NCBI RefSeq assembly: GCF_900167405.1
Contig: NZ_FUWO01000004.1
Span: 62,001 to 126,000, forward strand
Length of the DNA stretch: 64,000 bases
Direction: 5' to 3'
DNA from: Globicatella sulfidifaciens DSM 15739
GTDB taxonomy: Bacteria > Bacillota > Bacilli > Lactobacillales > Aerococcaceae
The position numbers were made by a program, and so were the translations under genes. Below, one piece after another: positions 37,719-47,318 of this stretch. How positions within the stretch are numbered: the stretch's first letter is position 1; each line of letters starts with the position of its first letter. The notes under the pieces are model-generated. The model was not told the origin of the DNA, searched no databases, and saw only the letters and a program-made list of their open reading frames with translations.

Positions 37719-38819
37719 TTAAGCGAGTGAAGGTTGACAGCTGATGAGGTCTTTAGTGACATTGTTTATTACACGGCAGCCCTCTTCAGTGACAATGACC
37801 AAGTCTTCTATCCTAACACCTAATTCACCGGGAAGATAGATACCAGGCTCTATTGAGAAAACATTGCCTACTTCAACGATATCTTGATTAAAAGCCCCCA
37901 CATCACCCGGTTCGTGGACTTCGATTCCGATACTATGGCCAGTTCGATGGGTAAAGTATTGACCATAACCTGCCTCTTCAATGACTTTACGGGCCGCTTG
38001 GTCAATAGAGGCGAAAGTGACACCGGGTCTAACTTGGTTGATGGCCGCTAGGTTGGCTTTTTTAACTAGTTCATAAATTTCACGAGCTTTTTTACTTGGT
38101 TCGCCATAAAAAACAGTACGAGTCATATCACTAGCATAGCCTTGATAAAAGCTTCCAATATCAATCACGACACTATCGCCAATTTTAGGCTGGTCATTAT
38201 TCGTGGTGTGATGAGGATCAGCGCCATTGGGGCCATAGGCAATAATAGGTTCAAATGAAAAACCATCACAATTAAGTTCCTGGTATTTTTGTTTTAATAA
38301 AGCAACCATTTCAGTCTCGGGTAATCCTTTTGCCACCAATTGAATGAGATATTCCATTGCGTGATCGTTCAAACGAGAAGCTTCAGCCATCATTTCTTGC
38401 TCCTCATTCGATTTAATAGAACGTAGCCGATCACTTAATGGACTCCCATTCTTAAATTGAGCGTGAGGCATTTGTTCCATTAAGCTTAATAAGAAATGAC
38501 TCGGCCAATCTTTATCGACACCAATTTTGCCATTGTTATTTAAATGTTTGACCATTTCTTCAAAAATGTTTTCGCCATCACGGTACCAAATGATATTACA
38601 ATCGATAGCAAGAGAGGATGGCTCTGGAAATAGTCGGTTGAGGTAAAGGGTGATATGCCCTTTTTCATTGAGGTGTAGAATAAATAAACGCTCACCGGGA
38701 TCATAGTTTTGATAGGTGGTTAAGTAGGCTATTGTCGTTGGATTGCTAATTATTAAATCAGTGTAATGATTTTCCTTTATCGCTTTATTCAAGCTCTCAA
38801 TGCGTGTATAATGAAGCAT
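37719..38819 (-). CDS. pepQ: Xaa-Pro peptidase family M24 (PepQ-like)
   Basis: Metallopeptidase that cleaves X-Pro bonds, 366 aa, pita-bread fold. Ligands of the two-metal site appear in VIDIGSFYQGYASDMTRTVF (two Asp), HRTGHSIG and HEPGD (His), FSIEPGIY (Glu) and VRIEDLV (Glu). The N-terminal creatinase-like domain precedes. ATG at 38819 follows AAAGGAGG; a longer reading frame to 38879 adds a hydrophobic, unconserved stretch over the promoter. PepQ dipeptidase and PepP aminopeptidase cannot be separated with certainty. Confidence 0.87.
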   Translation of the reverse strand: MLHYTRIESLNKAIKENHYTDLIISNPTTIAYLTTYQNYDPGERLFILHLNEKGHITLYLNRLFPEPSSLAIDCNIIWYRDGENIFEEMVKHLNNNGKIGVDKDWPSHFLLSLMEQMPHAQFKNGSPLSDRLRSIKSNEEQEMMAEASRLNDHAMEYLIQLVAKGLPETEMVALLKQKYQELNCDGFSFEPIIAYGPNGADPHHTTNNDQPKIGDSVVIDIGSFYQGYASDMTRTVFYGEPSKKAREIYELVKKANLAAINQVRPGVTFASIDQAARKVIEEAGYGQYFTHRTGHSIGIEVHEPGDVGAFNQDIVEVGNVFSIEPGIYLPGELGVRIEDLVIVTEEGCRVINNVTKDLISCQPSLA

Positions 38820-38991
38820 AGGGGAAACCTCCTTTTTTATTATAGAGATTATTATAATACAAAAAAGGGGAACATTCATTGTTTTAACAGTCGAAGGGTC
38901 TTAAAACTAAAAGATTTGAGACTAGAGACGGATAACATCATCTCGTTTTTATTGATATACTTACGTTAACACTGAATATAAGGGGTACAGC

Positions 38992-39597
38992 ATGTCATTA
39001 ATTTCACTTAAAAAAAAGCGCTCATTAATTCGATATACGACCATTATGGGCATTATTTTTACCGTTATCGCCTCCTTTTTTATTGCACAGTCTTCTTTTT
39101 TTAAACCAGGCGGCGGATTTAATGAATTATTAGAAAAGTTAGGGATTATTGGACCTATCGTGTTTATCTTCCTACAAATTACGCAAACCATTTATCCGAT
39201 CATTCCGATGGGGTTAACGAATGTCATCGGGAACTTAGTTTTCGGAACCTGGTTAGGTTTTTTATGTAATGTTACCGGAATGTTGATAGGATCTAGCATC
39301 AATTTTTATCTTGGGAGACGTTTTGGTGAATCGGTAGTTAAAGCCTTTATTTCTGATGAACAATATGAAAAATATATCAGCAAAATAGGCGATAGCAAAG
39401 CTTTCGAGCGGTTGATAATTATTGGGTTTATTTTACCAGTTTTTCCTGATGATATATTCTGTATGATTTCAGGAATGTCGAAATTAACTTTTAAACGATT
39501 TTTCATACTGGTATTATTATGTCGACCTATTTCATTATTTGTATTTACTTATGCCTGGGCTGAGATTATTCGCTTTGCAAGCACATTATGGGGTTAG
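38992..39597 (+). CDS. TVP38/TMEM64 (VTT, DedA-superfamily) membrane protein
   Basis: 201 aa with about five hydrophobic segments. [47 protein letters not shown] and [20 protein letters not shown] are the conserved VTT-domain elements, including the re-entrant proline-acidic motif. Relatives act in lipid scrambling or undecaprenyl phosphate recycling; its exact substrate is unknown. yidD begins 13 nt after its stop. Confidence 0.85.
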   Translation: MSLISLKKKRSLIRYTTIMGIIFTVIASFFIAQSSFFKPGGGFNELLEKLGIIGPIVFIFLQITQTIYPIIPMGLTNVIGNLVFGTWLGFLCNVTGMLIGSSINFYLGRRFGESVVKAFISDEQYEKYISKIGDSKAFERLIIIGFILPVFPDDIFCMISGMSKLTFKRFFILVLLCRPISLFVFTYAWAEIIRFASTLWG

Positions 39598-39610
39598 GAG
39601 TCGATTATCA

Positions 39611-39886
39611 TTGAAACAAATCATTATTAAATTAGTACAATTCTATCAAACTTACCTTTCACCTATGAAGCCACCTTCTTGTCGGTATTATCCCACTTGC
39701 TCTAGTTATATGTTACAAGCGGTAGAAAAACATGGTGCTTTCAAAGGGTTTATAATGGGGATTGCTCGAATTTTAAGGTGCCATCCGTTTGTCAAAGGCG
39801 GTAGGGATGAAGTACCGGAGCATTTTTCTTTACGTCGCAATCCTTCGCATCATCATCATGAACCTGAGGGATTAAGTAAGAAATAG
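39611..39886 (+). CDS. yidD: membrane protein insertion efficiency factor YidD
   Basis: 91 aa, peripheral protein that assists Yid[16 protein letters not shown] and [17 protein letters not shown] are the family hallmarks. The likely start is the TTG at 39611, 10 nt after GGAG; no ATG fits. The C-terminus ends in a histidine stretch (HHHHEPEG). In many bacteria yidD sits with rnpA-yidC; here it follows a VTT protein. Confidence 0.9.
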   Translation: MKQIIIKLVQFYQTYLSPMKPPSCRYYPTCSSYMLQAVEKHGAFKGFIMGIARILRCHPFVKGGRDEVPEHFSLRRNPSHHHHEPEGLSKK

Positions 39887-39988
39887 ACTAGAGATAGATC
39901 GTCTCTGCGGCTGAAAATGGCAGGATAGTTGGCATATCAACTAGTTTAAGAAAATGGCATTTATCTATGTGTCATATGCTAATAATAT
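39885..39988 (+). other. structured intergenic stretch after yidD
   Basis: It holds two small hairpins: AGAGA/TCTCT near 39893-39909 and TAGTTG/CAACTA near 39926-39943. No gene and no known riboswitch pattern was recognised. It leads into the long terminator. Confidence 0.3.
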
Positions 39989-40089
39989 AAGACGGGACAG
40001 AATGGAAGTGAATCTACCAAAATGTTTAGATGTTGGTCTAAACTTGGGAGGATGCTCAAAATAATACTGACCGGTCTTTTTTTTTTTTT
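39989..40089 (+). terminator. very long terminator before cdaA
   Basis: AAGACGGGACAG (39989-40000) pairs with CTGACCGGTCTT (40067-40078) at 10 of 12 positions. Inside, CTACCAA/TTGGGAG and a perfect 7-bp GTTTAGA/TCTAAAC helix form one extended rod. Thirteen T's (40077-40089) follow. It separates yidD from the cda operon. Confidence 0.7.
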
Positions 40090-40121
40090 ACACAAATTTT
40101 CCACAAAGAAATGATTTGTGA

Positions 40122-40127
40122 TATAAT
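40122..40127 (+). promoter_or_regulatory. extended -10 promoter of cdaA-cdaR-glmM
   Basis: TGATATAAT with TGn extension, 22 nt before the cdaA start; the -35 is weak. Confidence 0.5.
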
Positions 40128-40148
40128 TAAACGAGAATTAAGGGGGCG

Positions 40149-41009
40149 GTGACGCGATTGGTAGATTGGATAGTACGTTATATGGGAAATCAAACATTGG
40201 CTAAGATTTTAGATATTGTCATTGTCTGGTTTCTAATATACCAAGTTCTCTTATGGGCGCGAGGAACTCGCATGATGAATTTATTAAAAGGAATAGCCAT
40301 CGTTTTTATTGCGAAAGCATTCAGTTCATTGATGGGGTTGCAGACCATAGACTGGTTATTAAATCAAGTAATTTCATGGGGAGTAGTAGCCTTGATTATT
40401 TTATTCCAACCTGAAATTAGAAAAGCGTTGGAAAGCTTAGGGAAAAACTTATTCCGTAATCGTAAAAGTATGCAAAATCCTAGTGATAAGTTAATCACAG
40501 ATTTAGAAAAATCAGTGCAATATATGTCAAAACGTAAAATCGGGGCGTTAATATCGATTGAAGCAGAAGATAGTTTGGAAGAGTATATTAATACCGGAAT
40601 TGAAATGGATTCCTATGTAAGTAATCAATTGCTGATTAATATTTTTATTCCAAATACCCCTTTACATGATGGGGCGGTAATCATATCTGATTATCGAGTG
40701 GCATCAGCTTCAAGTTATTTACCTCTCTCAGAGAGTACATTAATACCCAAAGAATTAGGGACGCGGCATCGTGCAGCGATAGGATTAGGGGAAGTGACCG
40801 ATGCGTTGACTTTAATTGTGTCAGAAGAAACAGGGTCTATTTCATTGGTCAAACGAGACCATCTCCATCGAGATGTGTCGAATGAGGAACTGCATCAATT
40901 ATTAACCCAATATTTAACTGTTGATGACGAAGATGATGAAGAAAAATCTTTACCTATGTTAATCAAAGAGTTCTTTCTGAATGGTTTTTCTCAAAGAGGT
41001 GATCAATAA
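40149..41009 (+). CDS. cdaA: diadenylate cyclase CdaA
   Basis: Makes c-di-AMP from two ATP, 286 aa. Three N-terminal TM helices (about residues 18-90) and a DAC domain with DGA (174-176 in PLHDGAVI) and RHR (206-208 in LGTRHRAA). The second messenger controls potassium, osmolytes and wall homeostasis. GTG at 40149 is close to AAGGGGG; a TTG at 40158 is a possible alternative start. Operon with cdaR and glmM, whose products regulate CdaA in relatives. Confidence 0.94.
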   Translation: MTRLVDWIVRYMGNQTLAKILDIVIVWFLIYQVLLWARGTRMMNLLKGIAIVFIAKAFSSLMGLQTIDWLLNQVISWGVVALIILFQPEIRKALESLGKNLFRNRKSMQNPSDKLITDLEKSVQYMSKRKIGALISIEAEDSLEEYINTGIEMDSYVSNQLLINIFIPNTPLHDGAVIISDYRVASASSYLPLSESTLIPKELGTRHRAAIGLGEVTDALTLIVSEETGSISLVKRDHLHRDVSNEELHQLLTQYLTVDDEDDEEKSLPMLIKEFFLNGFSQRGDQ

Positions 41010-42112
41010 TGAAAAATAGTTTATTTGATAATAATTGGATGGTAGGCTTAATTTCATTATTCTTTGCCTTAGTATTATTTGTATCGGTAGCGAACGAAAA
41101 TAACTCTCTATCCTCTCTGGCATTGAATAATAATTCAGCGAGTATCGATTCAACAGTAACCATCTCGAACGTACCGGTGCATTTAGGTGAACATGATGAA
41201 GGGACTTTTGTTAGCGGGATGCCTGAAACCGTATCTGTGCGATTAAGTGGTCCTAAAAATATCATTAATCAAATTTCTGAAGAAGATATAACCGTTCAAA
41301 CAGAATCTTTAGTTGGCAAAAAAGCAGGAGTCTCATCAATTCGTTTTGAAGTAATTGGTTTACCCGATTCAATTGTTTATAAAGTGACACCCGATTTATT
41401 TTATGGCACGATTTCTACGAAAGAGACTTTAACGCAACCAGTTGAGTATGAAATTGCTGATGGGACTTTGGCAGCAGGTTTTGAAATAGATAGCGTTGAA
41501 TTAAACATTAATGAAGTAACCTTGTCGGGTTCAGCCGATGAAATCAATAAGGTAGCACGCGTTTTAATTCAAATTTTTGCGGATAAACCACAAAGTACCT
41601 CCTTTACAAAAAATTATCGGGTTCAAATTTTAGATAAGGATGGTAATCCATTGGATGTTAATCCATCGGAAACGGAAATTACAGCAACGGTCAATTTAAG
41701 AGAAAAAACCAAAACGGTAGGTTTAAACATTGTACCGGTTGGTGAAAATGAAAGCTTTCAATATCACTATACACTATCGAATATCCAGACAGTATCGATT
41801 AGCGGGGATAATATAGCGAATATTGACAGTTTGAATGTGATTGTAGATGTTTCAGACTTAGTAACGAGTGGTAATGTGTTAGGTGTCATTGAGCTAATAG
41901 ATGGCATTAGTGTTTCACCCGAGACGGTCAATGTAACCGTCACAGTCAATAATCTGCAGACGGAGACCGATGTAGAGTCTAATGAAACAACTGTTTCACA
42001 ACCATCTTCAGCAGAAGAAACAACAGCACCCGTTGAAACATCACCAACGAATGAACAAACGACAGTAACAGAAGAAGAAACAACACAAAATAATCGTACA
42101 AATAATGAATAA
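41009..42112 (+). CDS. cdaR: CdaA regulator CdaR (YbbR-domain protein)
   Basis: 367 aa with one N-terminal TM helix (about 10-30) and an extracytoplasmic region of repeated YbbR domains (about 40-320). The last 45 residues are Thr/Glu/Ser/Asn-rich and low in complexity, probably a disordered surface tail. In relatives CdaR binds CdaA in the membrane and tunes c-di-AMP synthesis. It starts in the TAATG overlap with cdaA. Confidence 0.92.
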   Translation: MKNSLFDNNWMVGLISLFFALVLFVSVANENNSLSSLALNNNSASIDSTVTISNVPVHLGEHDEGTFVSGMPETVSVRLSGPKNIINQISEEDITVQTESLVGKKAGVSSIRFEVIGLPDSIVYKVTPDLFYGTISTKETLTQPVEYEIADGTLAAGFEIDSVELNINEVTLSGSADEINKVARVLIQIFADKPQSTSFTKNYRVQILDKDGNPLDVNPSETEITATVNLREKTKTVGLNIVPVGENESFQYHYTLSNIQTVSISGDNIANIDSLNVIVDVSDLVTSGNVLGVIELIDGISVSPETVNVTVTVNNLQTETDVESNETTVSQPSSAEETTAPVETSPTNEQTTVTEEETTQNNRTNNE

Positions 42113-42144
42113 AATAGAATAATAGCGATAAAAGGAGCAATATA

Positions 42145-43503
42145 ATGGGAAAATATTTTGGAACTGATGGGGTACGCGGTGTCGCAAATGAGGAATTAAC
42201 ACCGGAATTAGCATTTAAATTAGGACGTTTTGGTGGATATGTATTACGTCAACACGCAGATAATATTGAGCATCCACGTGTATTAGTAGCGCGCGATACA
42301 AGAATTTCAGGACAATTACTAGAAAATGCTTTAATTGCAGGATTATTATCAATTGGAATTGAGGTAATGCAATTAGGAGTCGTACCAACGCCAGCGGTTG
42401 CATACTTAACTCGCACACAAGGTGCGGTGGCAGGTGTTATGATTAGTGCTTCTCATAACCCCGCACAAGATAATGGTATTAAATTCTTTGGTGCGGATGG
42501 CTTTAAATTATCAGATGATCAAGAGTTAGAAATTGAAGCCTTATTAGATGCGGATGAAGATACCTTGCCACGTCCAAGTCGCGATGGCTTAGGAACTTTA
42601 GAAGAATTTAATGAAGCATCAAGCAAATATATTCAATTTTTACAAACAACAATTCCTAATGACTTATCGGGGATTACAGTATGTATTGATGCTGCTCATG
42701 GTGCGACTTCACCATTAATCAGTCAATTATTTGCTGATTTAGAAACAGAATTTTATACCATGGGTGATCGTCCAAATGGTGTAAACATTAATGATGGTGT
42801 AGGATCGACACATCCAGAAGCTTTACAAAACTTTGTTAAAGAGAAGAAAGCGATGGTTGGTTTAGCATTTGATGGCGATGGTGACCGTTTAATTGCTGTT
42901 GATGAAAATGGTGAGCTTGTGGATGGCGATAAAATTATGTACATCTGTGGTAAACACTTAAAAGCTAAAGGACGTTTAGCTCATGATACCATTGTTTCAA
43001 CTGTTATGAGTAATATTGGGTTCCATAAAGCAGTTGAAGAAGCCGGCATGGTTGCTTTAAAAACAGCTGTGGGTGACCGTTATGTAGTGGAAGAAATGCG
43101 TAATGGTGGCTATACATTAGGTGGGGAACAATCTGGACATATTGTATTTTTAGATTTAAATACTACCGGTGATGGCTTACTTTCTGCCATTCAATTACTA
43201 TATGTAATGAAAGAAACAGGTAAATCATTATCTGAACTGGCTGCTGAAGTAACGATTTTTCCTCAATTATTAGTGAATGTTCGTGTGCGTGACAAGCATA
43301 CCGTAATGGATGAACCAGCTGTCAAAGCAGTGATTGAAGAAGTGGAAGCGGAAATGAACGGTGATGGTCGTATTTTAGTTCGTCCTAGTGGAACAGAACC
43401 ATTGTTACGGGTAATGGCAGAAGCTTCTACCGATGAAAAATGTGCTAATTATGTTCATCGTATTGCGGATGTTATTCGTGAAGTTCGTGGTTTAGAAGAC
43501 TAA
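42145..43503 (+). CDS. glmM: phosphoglucosamine mutase GlmM
   Basis: Converts glucosamine-6-P to glucosamine-1-P for UDP-GlcNAc, 452 aa. The phosphoserine is Ser103 in ISASHNP, the magnesium loop is DGDGDRL, sugar binding GEQSGHI and phosphate binding RPSGTEP are all intact. Third gene of the cda operon, 32 nt after cdaR; GlmM is known to inhibit CdaA in relatives, linking wall precursor supply and c-di-AMP. Confidence 0.96.
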   Translation: MGKYFGTDGVRGVANEELTPELAFKLGRFGGYVLRQHADNIEHPRVLVARDTRISGQLLENALIAGLLSIGIEVMQLGVVPTPAVAYLTRTQGAVAGVMISASHNPAQDNGIKFFGADGFKLSDDQELEIEALLDADEDTLPRPSRDGLGTLEEFNEASSKYIQFLQTTIPNDLSGITVCIDAAHGATSPLISQLFADLETEFYTMGDRPNGVNINDGVGSTHPEALQNFVKEKKAMVGLAFDGDGDRLIAVDENGELVDGDKIMYICGKHLKAKGRLAHDTIVSTVMSNIGFHKAVEEAGMVALKTAVGDRYVVEEMRNGGYTLGGEQSGHIVFLDLNTTGDGLLSAIQLLYVMKETGKSLSELAAEVTIFPQLLVNVRVRDKHTVMDEPAVKAVIEEVEAEMNGDGRILVRPSGTEPLLRVMAEASTDEKCANYVHRIADVIREVRGLED

Positions 43504-43522
43504 ATTAGATAGTTGAAAAAAC

Positions 43523-43551
43523 GGCTAGGACTGGGAGTCCCGGCCCTTTTT
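43523..43551 (+). terminator. terminator of the cdaA-cdaR-glmM operon
   Basis: Arms 43523-43532 and 43536-43545 pair over 10 bp with one mismatch (GGG loop), followed by T's. Confidence 0.85.
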
Positions 43552-43575
43552 CATACATAAAGATAGGAAAAACAA

Positions 43576-44460
43576 ATGAAATTATCAAAAAAACAATTAA
43601 CAACACAATGGTTACACAGTTGGCCAATTGAAGATTGGGGTGCTTGCATTCACTGCGGTTTACCTCTTCATCAAGAGGATAGTAGTTTTGTTTGCCCTCA
43701 TCACCATCGCTTTGACGGCGCTAAGCAAGGTTATTATTACTTATCAAAAACGAAATTATCACCAACAAAGTATGATAAGGAATTATTTAACGCTAGAAGG
43801 CACATCATTCAAGATACTGCCTTATATGATGCGTTGCATCATCAATTTGACACGATTATTTCAACTCAATTGACTAAATCACCAACATTAGTAATAGATG
43901 CTGGAAGTGGTGAAGGGAGTCATTTGATGCGTATGCGACAATATCTGCCTAAGAGTACCGCATTCATCGGGGCAGATTTAGCAAAAGATGGTATTCAATT
44001 GGCAACAGAGTATAACGGAGCGATTTTTTCAATAATTGCTGATTTAGCTAATTTACCGATTCAAGATGAAACAGCAGAGATTATTTTTTCAATACTTTCG
44101 CCAGCTAATTATCAAGAATTCAAACGAATTTTGAAGCCACATGGCCTAGTTATTAAAGTCATTCCCAATACGAATTATTTAGTGGAAGTGCGCGAAGCAC
44201 TAGCACAATATCATTTAGTAGAGCCAACGGTTTATGATAATTCCAAAGTCTTAGAAGTATTTACACACCATTTTCCTGATTGTCACCGCTATCTCATTCA
44301 TGATAAAGTTCATCTTTCTTATCAAGATAAGCAAGCTTTATTAAAAATGACACCATTAGCGTGGCAACTGAGTGAAGAACAAAAGGAACAGCTTGTGCAA
44401 TCGTTGTCTAATCAAATAACGCTCGATTGTACAGTATTAGTCGGTCATAAGTTGGATTGA
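43576..44460 (+). CDS. rlmA: 23S rRNA (guanine-N1)-methyltransferase RlmA family
   Basis: 294 aa. An N-terminal zinc finger uses C24, C27, C40 and H44 (CIHC...CPHHH), followed by FDGAKQGYYYL, the linker typical of RlmA. The SAM-binding motif VIDAGSGEGSHL is near residue 105 and the acidic strand D-L-A near 137. Gram-positive members (RlmA-II/TlrB type) methylate G748 near the tunnel, Gram-negative ones G745; which base applies here is inferred from lineage only. Confidence 0.85.
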   Translation: MKLSKKQLTTQWLHSWPIEDWGACIHCGLPLHQEDSSFVCPHHHRFDGAKQGYYYLSKTKLSPTKYDKELFNARRHIIQDTALYDALHHQFDTIISTQLTKSPTLVIDAGSGEGSHLMRMRQYLPKSTAFIGADLAKDGIQLATEYNGAIFSIIADLANLPIQDETAEIIFSILSPANYQEFKRILKPHGLVIKVIPNTNYLVEVREALAQYHLVEPTVYDNSKVLEVFTHHFPDCHRYLIHDKVHLSYQDKQALLKMTPLAWQLSEEQKEQLVQSLSNQITLDCTVLVGHKLD

Positions 44461-44484
44461 TTTTAACTCATAATCAAGTTAAAA
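44461..44484. other. perfect 8-bp inverted repeat after rlmA
   Basis: TTTTAACT (44461-44468), 8-nt loop, AGTTAAAA (44477-44484), immediately after the stop codon and 36 nt before lepB. No clean T-run follows; terminator or operator both possible. Confidence 0.4.
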
Positions 44485-44519
44485 TAATATAGAAACTAAT
44501 TTAGATTTGAGGAATTAAG

Positions 44520-45110
44520 ATGGATATAAAAGTAATCTTACGTGAAATTGTGAGTACCTTATTTACCTTTGCCATTGTTTTTGCGATTGTATGGGGAGTC
44601 CAACAAGTGGCTTTACAACCGTTCATGGTCGATGGACATTCGATGGATTATACTTTAGCTGATAGAGAACGATTATTTATGTGGAAGTTAGGAGAAGTTG
44701 ATCGCTTTGATGTGGTCATAATCAACGCACCGAACAATCCAGAAAAAATGTATGTTAAGCGTGTTATCGGCTTGCCAGGTGATACTGTTGAAGTGAATAA
44801 TGATCAATTGATTCTTAATGGGAAAGCTTTAGATGAACCTTATTTAAAGGCGAAACAAGATGAATTTAACGGCAACTTTACCAGTGATTTTACTTTAGAA
44901 CAAATCACTGGTTCAACAACAGTACCAGAAGGAAAAATATTTGTAATGGGAGACAATCGTCAAAATTCATTAGACGGACGTGATTTTGGCTTTGTCGACA
45001 TTGAGAGTGTTGTTGGTGAAGCCAATATTATTTATTGGCCACTAAATAAAATGGGCTTACTGGATACCTATAAACTTAACGATACTGGCGATGCGATTAT
45101 CAATCGTTAG
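44520..45110 (+). CDS. lepB: type I signal peptidase
   Basis: Membrane serine protease removing signal peptides, 196 aa, with one N-terminal TM helix (about 10-30). The catalytic dyad is Ser41 (GHSMDYT) and Lys80 (MYVKRVIGLPGD); GDNRQNSLDGRDFG is box D/E. The size matches Gram-positive SipS/SipT enzymes. Single gene; repeat array 2 starts about 150 nt downstream. Confidence 0.94.
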   Translation: MDIKVILREIVSTLFTFAIVFAIVWGVQQVALQPFMVDGHSMDYTLADRERLFMWKLGEVDRFDVVIINAPNNPEKMYVKRVIGLPGDTVEVNNDQLILNGKALDEPYLKAKQDEFNGNFTSDFTLEQITGSTTVPEGKIFVMGDNRQNSLDGRDFGFVDIESVVGEANIIYWPLNKMGLLDTYKLNDTGDAIINR

Positions 45111-45262
45111 TGAACGCAATGAGTTCGAAAGAATACATCAAATAAAAGCGAGTAAACAATAAAAGTTGTTTTTAAAAAGCGGCATTAGCACGCATTACTC
45201 GAATTGTTTAGGAGACTGGGAAAACTATAATAATTTTGTTTCAATCAAACTCTTTTATTTAT

Positions 45263-45597
45263 AGCGCAGTGGTTGAGTGGTCTCAAACTGCGTCTTAACG
45301 AGGTTAAAGATAAATTTGGTAAACTTAATTAAGTTATTGTTATTAAATTAAAAGCGCAGTGGTTGAGTGGCCTCAACCTGCGTCTTAACGACTTGTTTGA
45401 GGCCTACTCAACTGTGCGGGGGTGAACAGACGAAGCGAAAATCATTCATTTTCTACTTCTGGTTCACTCCCAACTGTGCGGGGGTAGGCCGACGAAGCGA
45501 AAATCATTCGATTTTCTACTTCTGGTCTACTCCCAACTGTGCGGGGTAGGCCGACGAAGCGAAAACCAATTGCTTTTCTACTGCCGGTCCACTTCCT
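45263..45597. repeat. repeat array 2 (right arm of the inverted pair)
   Basis: Reverse-complement copy of the array at 34041-34379: two 39-bp units (from 45263 and 45353, again 90 bp apart), the same 21-bp joint, then three 61-63-bp hairpin units (45411-45472, 45473-45535, 45536-45597), the last one diverged. Shared unit order, spacing and joint show descent from one array. It lies between lepB and the proS promoter. The 45111-45262 stretch before it shows no gene. Confidence 0.9.
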
Positions 45598-45621
45598 TCT
45601 GCTCGAAGTAATATTATGTTC

Positions 45622-45650
45622 TTGTTTTTTAGTAAGTTTGTAGCTATAAT
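45622..45650 (+). promoter_or_regulatory. promoter of proS
   Basis: TTGTTT (45622-45627), 17-nt spacer, perfect TATAAT (45645-45650). Confidence 0.65.
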
Positions 45651-45656
45651 AAAGGT

Positions 45657-45860
45657 GATATAGACTAGTATTTTAGTTCCGGCATTTTAAGAGAGGTTGT
45701 CCCGGCTGCAAGCAACTAATGTCCCCTAAAAGAACCTACTATAATGTGTATTTGGGTCGCCCCCTTATCGGCAAAGAGTTGGCTTTATAGCAAATAAGGT
45801 GGTACCGCGGAGTAGCTGTTCTTCGTCCTTAACACAGGATGAAACAGCTATTTTTATATT
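45657..45860 (+). promoter_or_regulatory. T-box leader of proS (proline tRNA-sensing riboswitch)
   Basis: The canonical T-box sequence AAGGTGGTACCGCGG is at 45796-45810. The terminator follows: TAGCTGTT (45813-45820) with AACAGCTA (45843-45850), extended by TCGTCCT/AGGATGA, then T's. Stem I occupies about 45660-45760, and AGAACCTACT near 45739-45748 places a CCT proline codon in the usual specifier context. Uncharged tRNA-Pro would stabilise the antiterminator and switch on proS. Confidence 0.88.
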
Positions 45861-45878
45861 TTAAAAAGGAGCAAAAAA

Positions 45879-47318
45879 ATGGTAACGCGTAAAGAAGATT
45901 TTTCAAAATGGTATTTACAAACAATTCAACAAGCAGATTTAATGGATTATTCACCGGTTAGAGGATGTATGATTTTTAAACCAGATGGTTTTGAAATTTG
46001 GGAACATATTCAAGCCGCTTTTAATGCTCGCTTTAAAGAAGAGGGCGTTCGCAATGCTTATTTCCCAATGCTAATTCCTGAAACTTTCTTTAGTAAGGAA
46101 AAAGATCATATTGAAGGATTTAGTCCGGAATTACCTTGGGTAACGGAAGCTGCAGGGGAACCTTTAGAAGAACGTTTAGCTTTAAGACCAACATCCGAAA
46201 CGATTATTGGCGATGCCTATAGTAATTGGATTCAATCTTATCGTGATTTGCCAATGCAAATTAACCAATGGGCCAATGTGTTTCGTTGGGAAAAGAAAAC
46301 CTTACCGTTTTTACGTACGTCTGAGTTTTTATGGCAAGAAGGACATACCGCACATGCGACAGCTGAAGAAGCGAAAGAACGTACGATGAGAATGTTAACG
46401 ATTTATCGTGAAGTTGTCGAAGAGCTATTAGCGGTTCCAGTAGTGGCAGGTGAAAAGACACCTTCAGAACGTTTTGCCGGTGCTGAAAATACTTATTCAA
46501 TCGAAGCAATGATGCAAGATGGAAAAGCTGTTCAAGCAGGCACCTCTCATTATATGGGAACAAAATTCGCAGAAGCGTTTGATATTCGTTATTTAAATAC
46601 CGATAATGAACATGTTTATGCTTATACTACTTCTTGGGGTGTTTCAACCCGTTTAATTGGTGCTATGATTATGATGCATAGTGATGATCAAGGATTAGTG
46701 TTACCACCAAAAGTGGCGCCAATTCAAGTTGTATTAGTACCAGTTGGACCATGGCAAAAAAATCCCGCAATTTTAGAAAAAATTGAGGAATTGAATACTC
46801 AGTTAAAAGCTAAAGGGATTCGTACTAAAATAGACGATACTGATAATTCACCAGGTTATAAATTTAATGAATGGGAATTAAGAGGAGTGCCTTTACGTAT
46901 TGAGTGTGGGCCAAGAGATTTACAAAATGAGCAAGTAATAATTAAATTACGTGATGAGAGTGATAAAAAAGCTGTCCCATTCGCTGACTTTATTGAGACG
47001 ATTGAAAGTGAATTAACAACCATGCAAACACGTTTATTAACAACAGCGCGGGCGATGAATCAAGCTAATTATCATACAAATATTAATACGCTTGATGAAT
47101 TAGTCGAACATATTGAAACAAAACGTGCAGCTGGAGAATTGCCAGGCTGGGTATTAGCTGGCTGGGATGGTACTGAAGAAAGTGAAGCTAAAATTAAAGA
47201 GTTAACCGGATTTACCACCCGTAATATTCCATTTGCAGGTCAAGTTGAGGAAAAAACGACCTGTATCGTAACAGGCCAACCTGCAAAACATACGGTATGG
47301 TTAGCAAGAGCATATTAA
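45879..47318 (+). CDS. proS: proline--tRNA ligase, archaeal/eukaryotic-type short form
   Basis: Class II synthetase, 479 aa. This is the short type without the editing insertion domain that the usual 570-aa bacterial ProRS carries. Class II motifs: RGCMIFKPDGFEIWE near residues 28-42 (motif 1), FRWEKKTLPFLRTSEFLWQEGH (motif 2) and TTSWGVSTRLIGAMIM (motif 3). The C-terminal anticodon-binding domain and a Zn-like C-terminal domain ending in LARAY follow. ybaK at 57.3 kb may provide the missing Cys-tRNA(Pro) editing in trans. Confidence 0.93.
   Translation: MVTRKEDFSKWYLQTIQQADLMDYSPVRGCMIFKPDGFEIWEHIQAAFNARFKEEGVRNAYFPMLIPETFFSKEKDHIEGFSPELPWVTEAAGEPLEERLALRPTSETIIGDAYSNWIQSYRDLPMQINQWANVFRWEKKTLPFLRTSEFLWQEGHTAHATAEEAKERTMRMLTIYREVVEELLAVPVVAGEKTPSERFAGAENTYSIEAMMQDGKAVQAGTSHYMGTKFAEAFDIRYLNTDNEHVYAYTTSWGVSTRLIGAMIMMHSDDQGLVLPPKVAPIQVVLVPVGPWQKNPAILEKIEELNTQLKAKGIRTKIDDTDNSPGYKFNEWELRGVPLRIECGPRDLQNEQVIIKLRDESDKKAVPFADFIETIESELTTMQTRLLTTARAMNQANYHTNINTLDELVEHIETKRAAGELPGWVLAGWDGTEESEAKIKELTGFTTRNIPFAGQVEEKTTCIVTGQPAKHTVWLARAY

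Noticed and set aside
38766-38879. Extended N-terminus of the M24 peptidase
   Set aside because: The extra residues are hydrophobic and unconserved and would run through the promoter; AAAGGAGG points to the ATG at 38819.
39885-40089. c-di-AMP riboswitch, SRP RNA or 6S RNA before cdaA
   Set aside because: None of the conserved motifs of these RNAs was found, and the U-run precedes the cdaA promoter, so it cannot control cdaA by attenuation.
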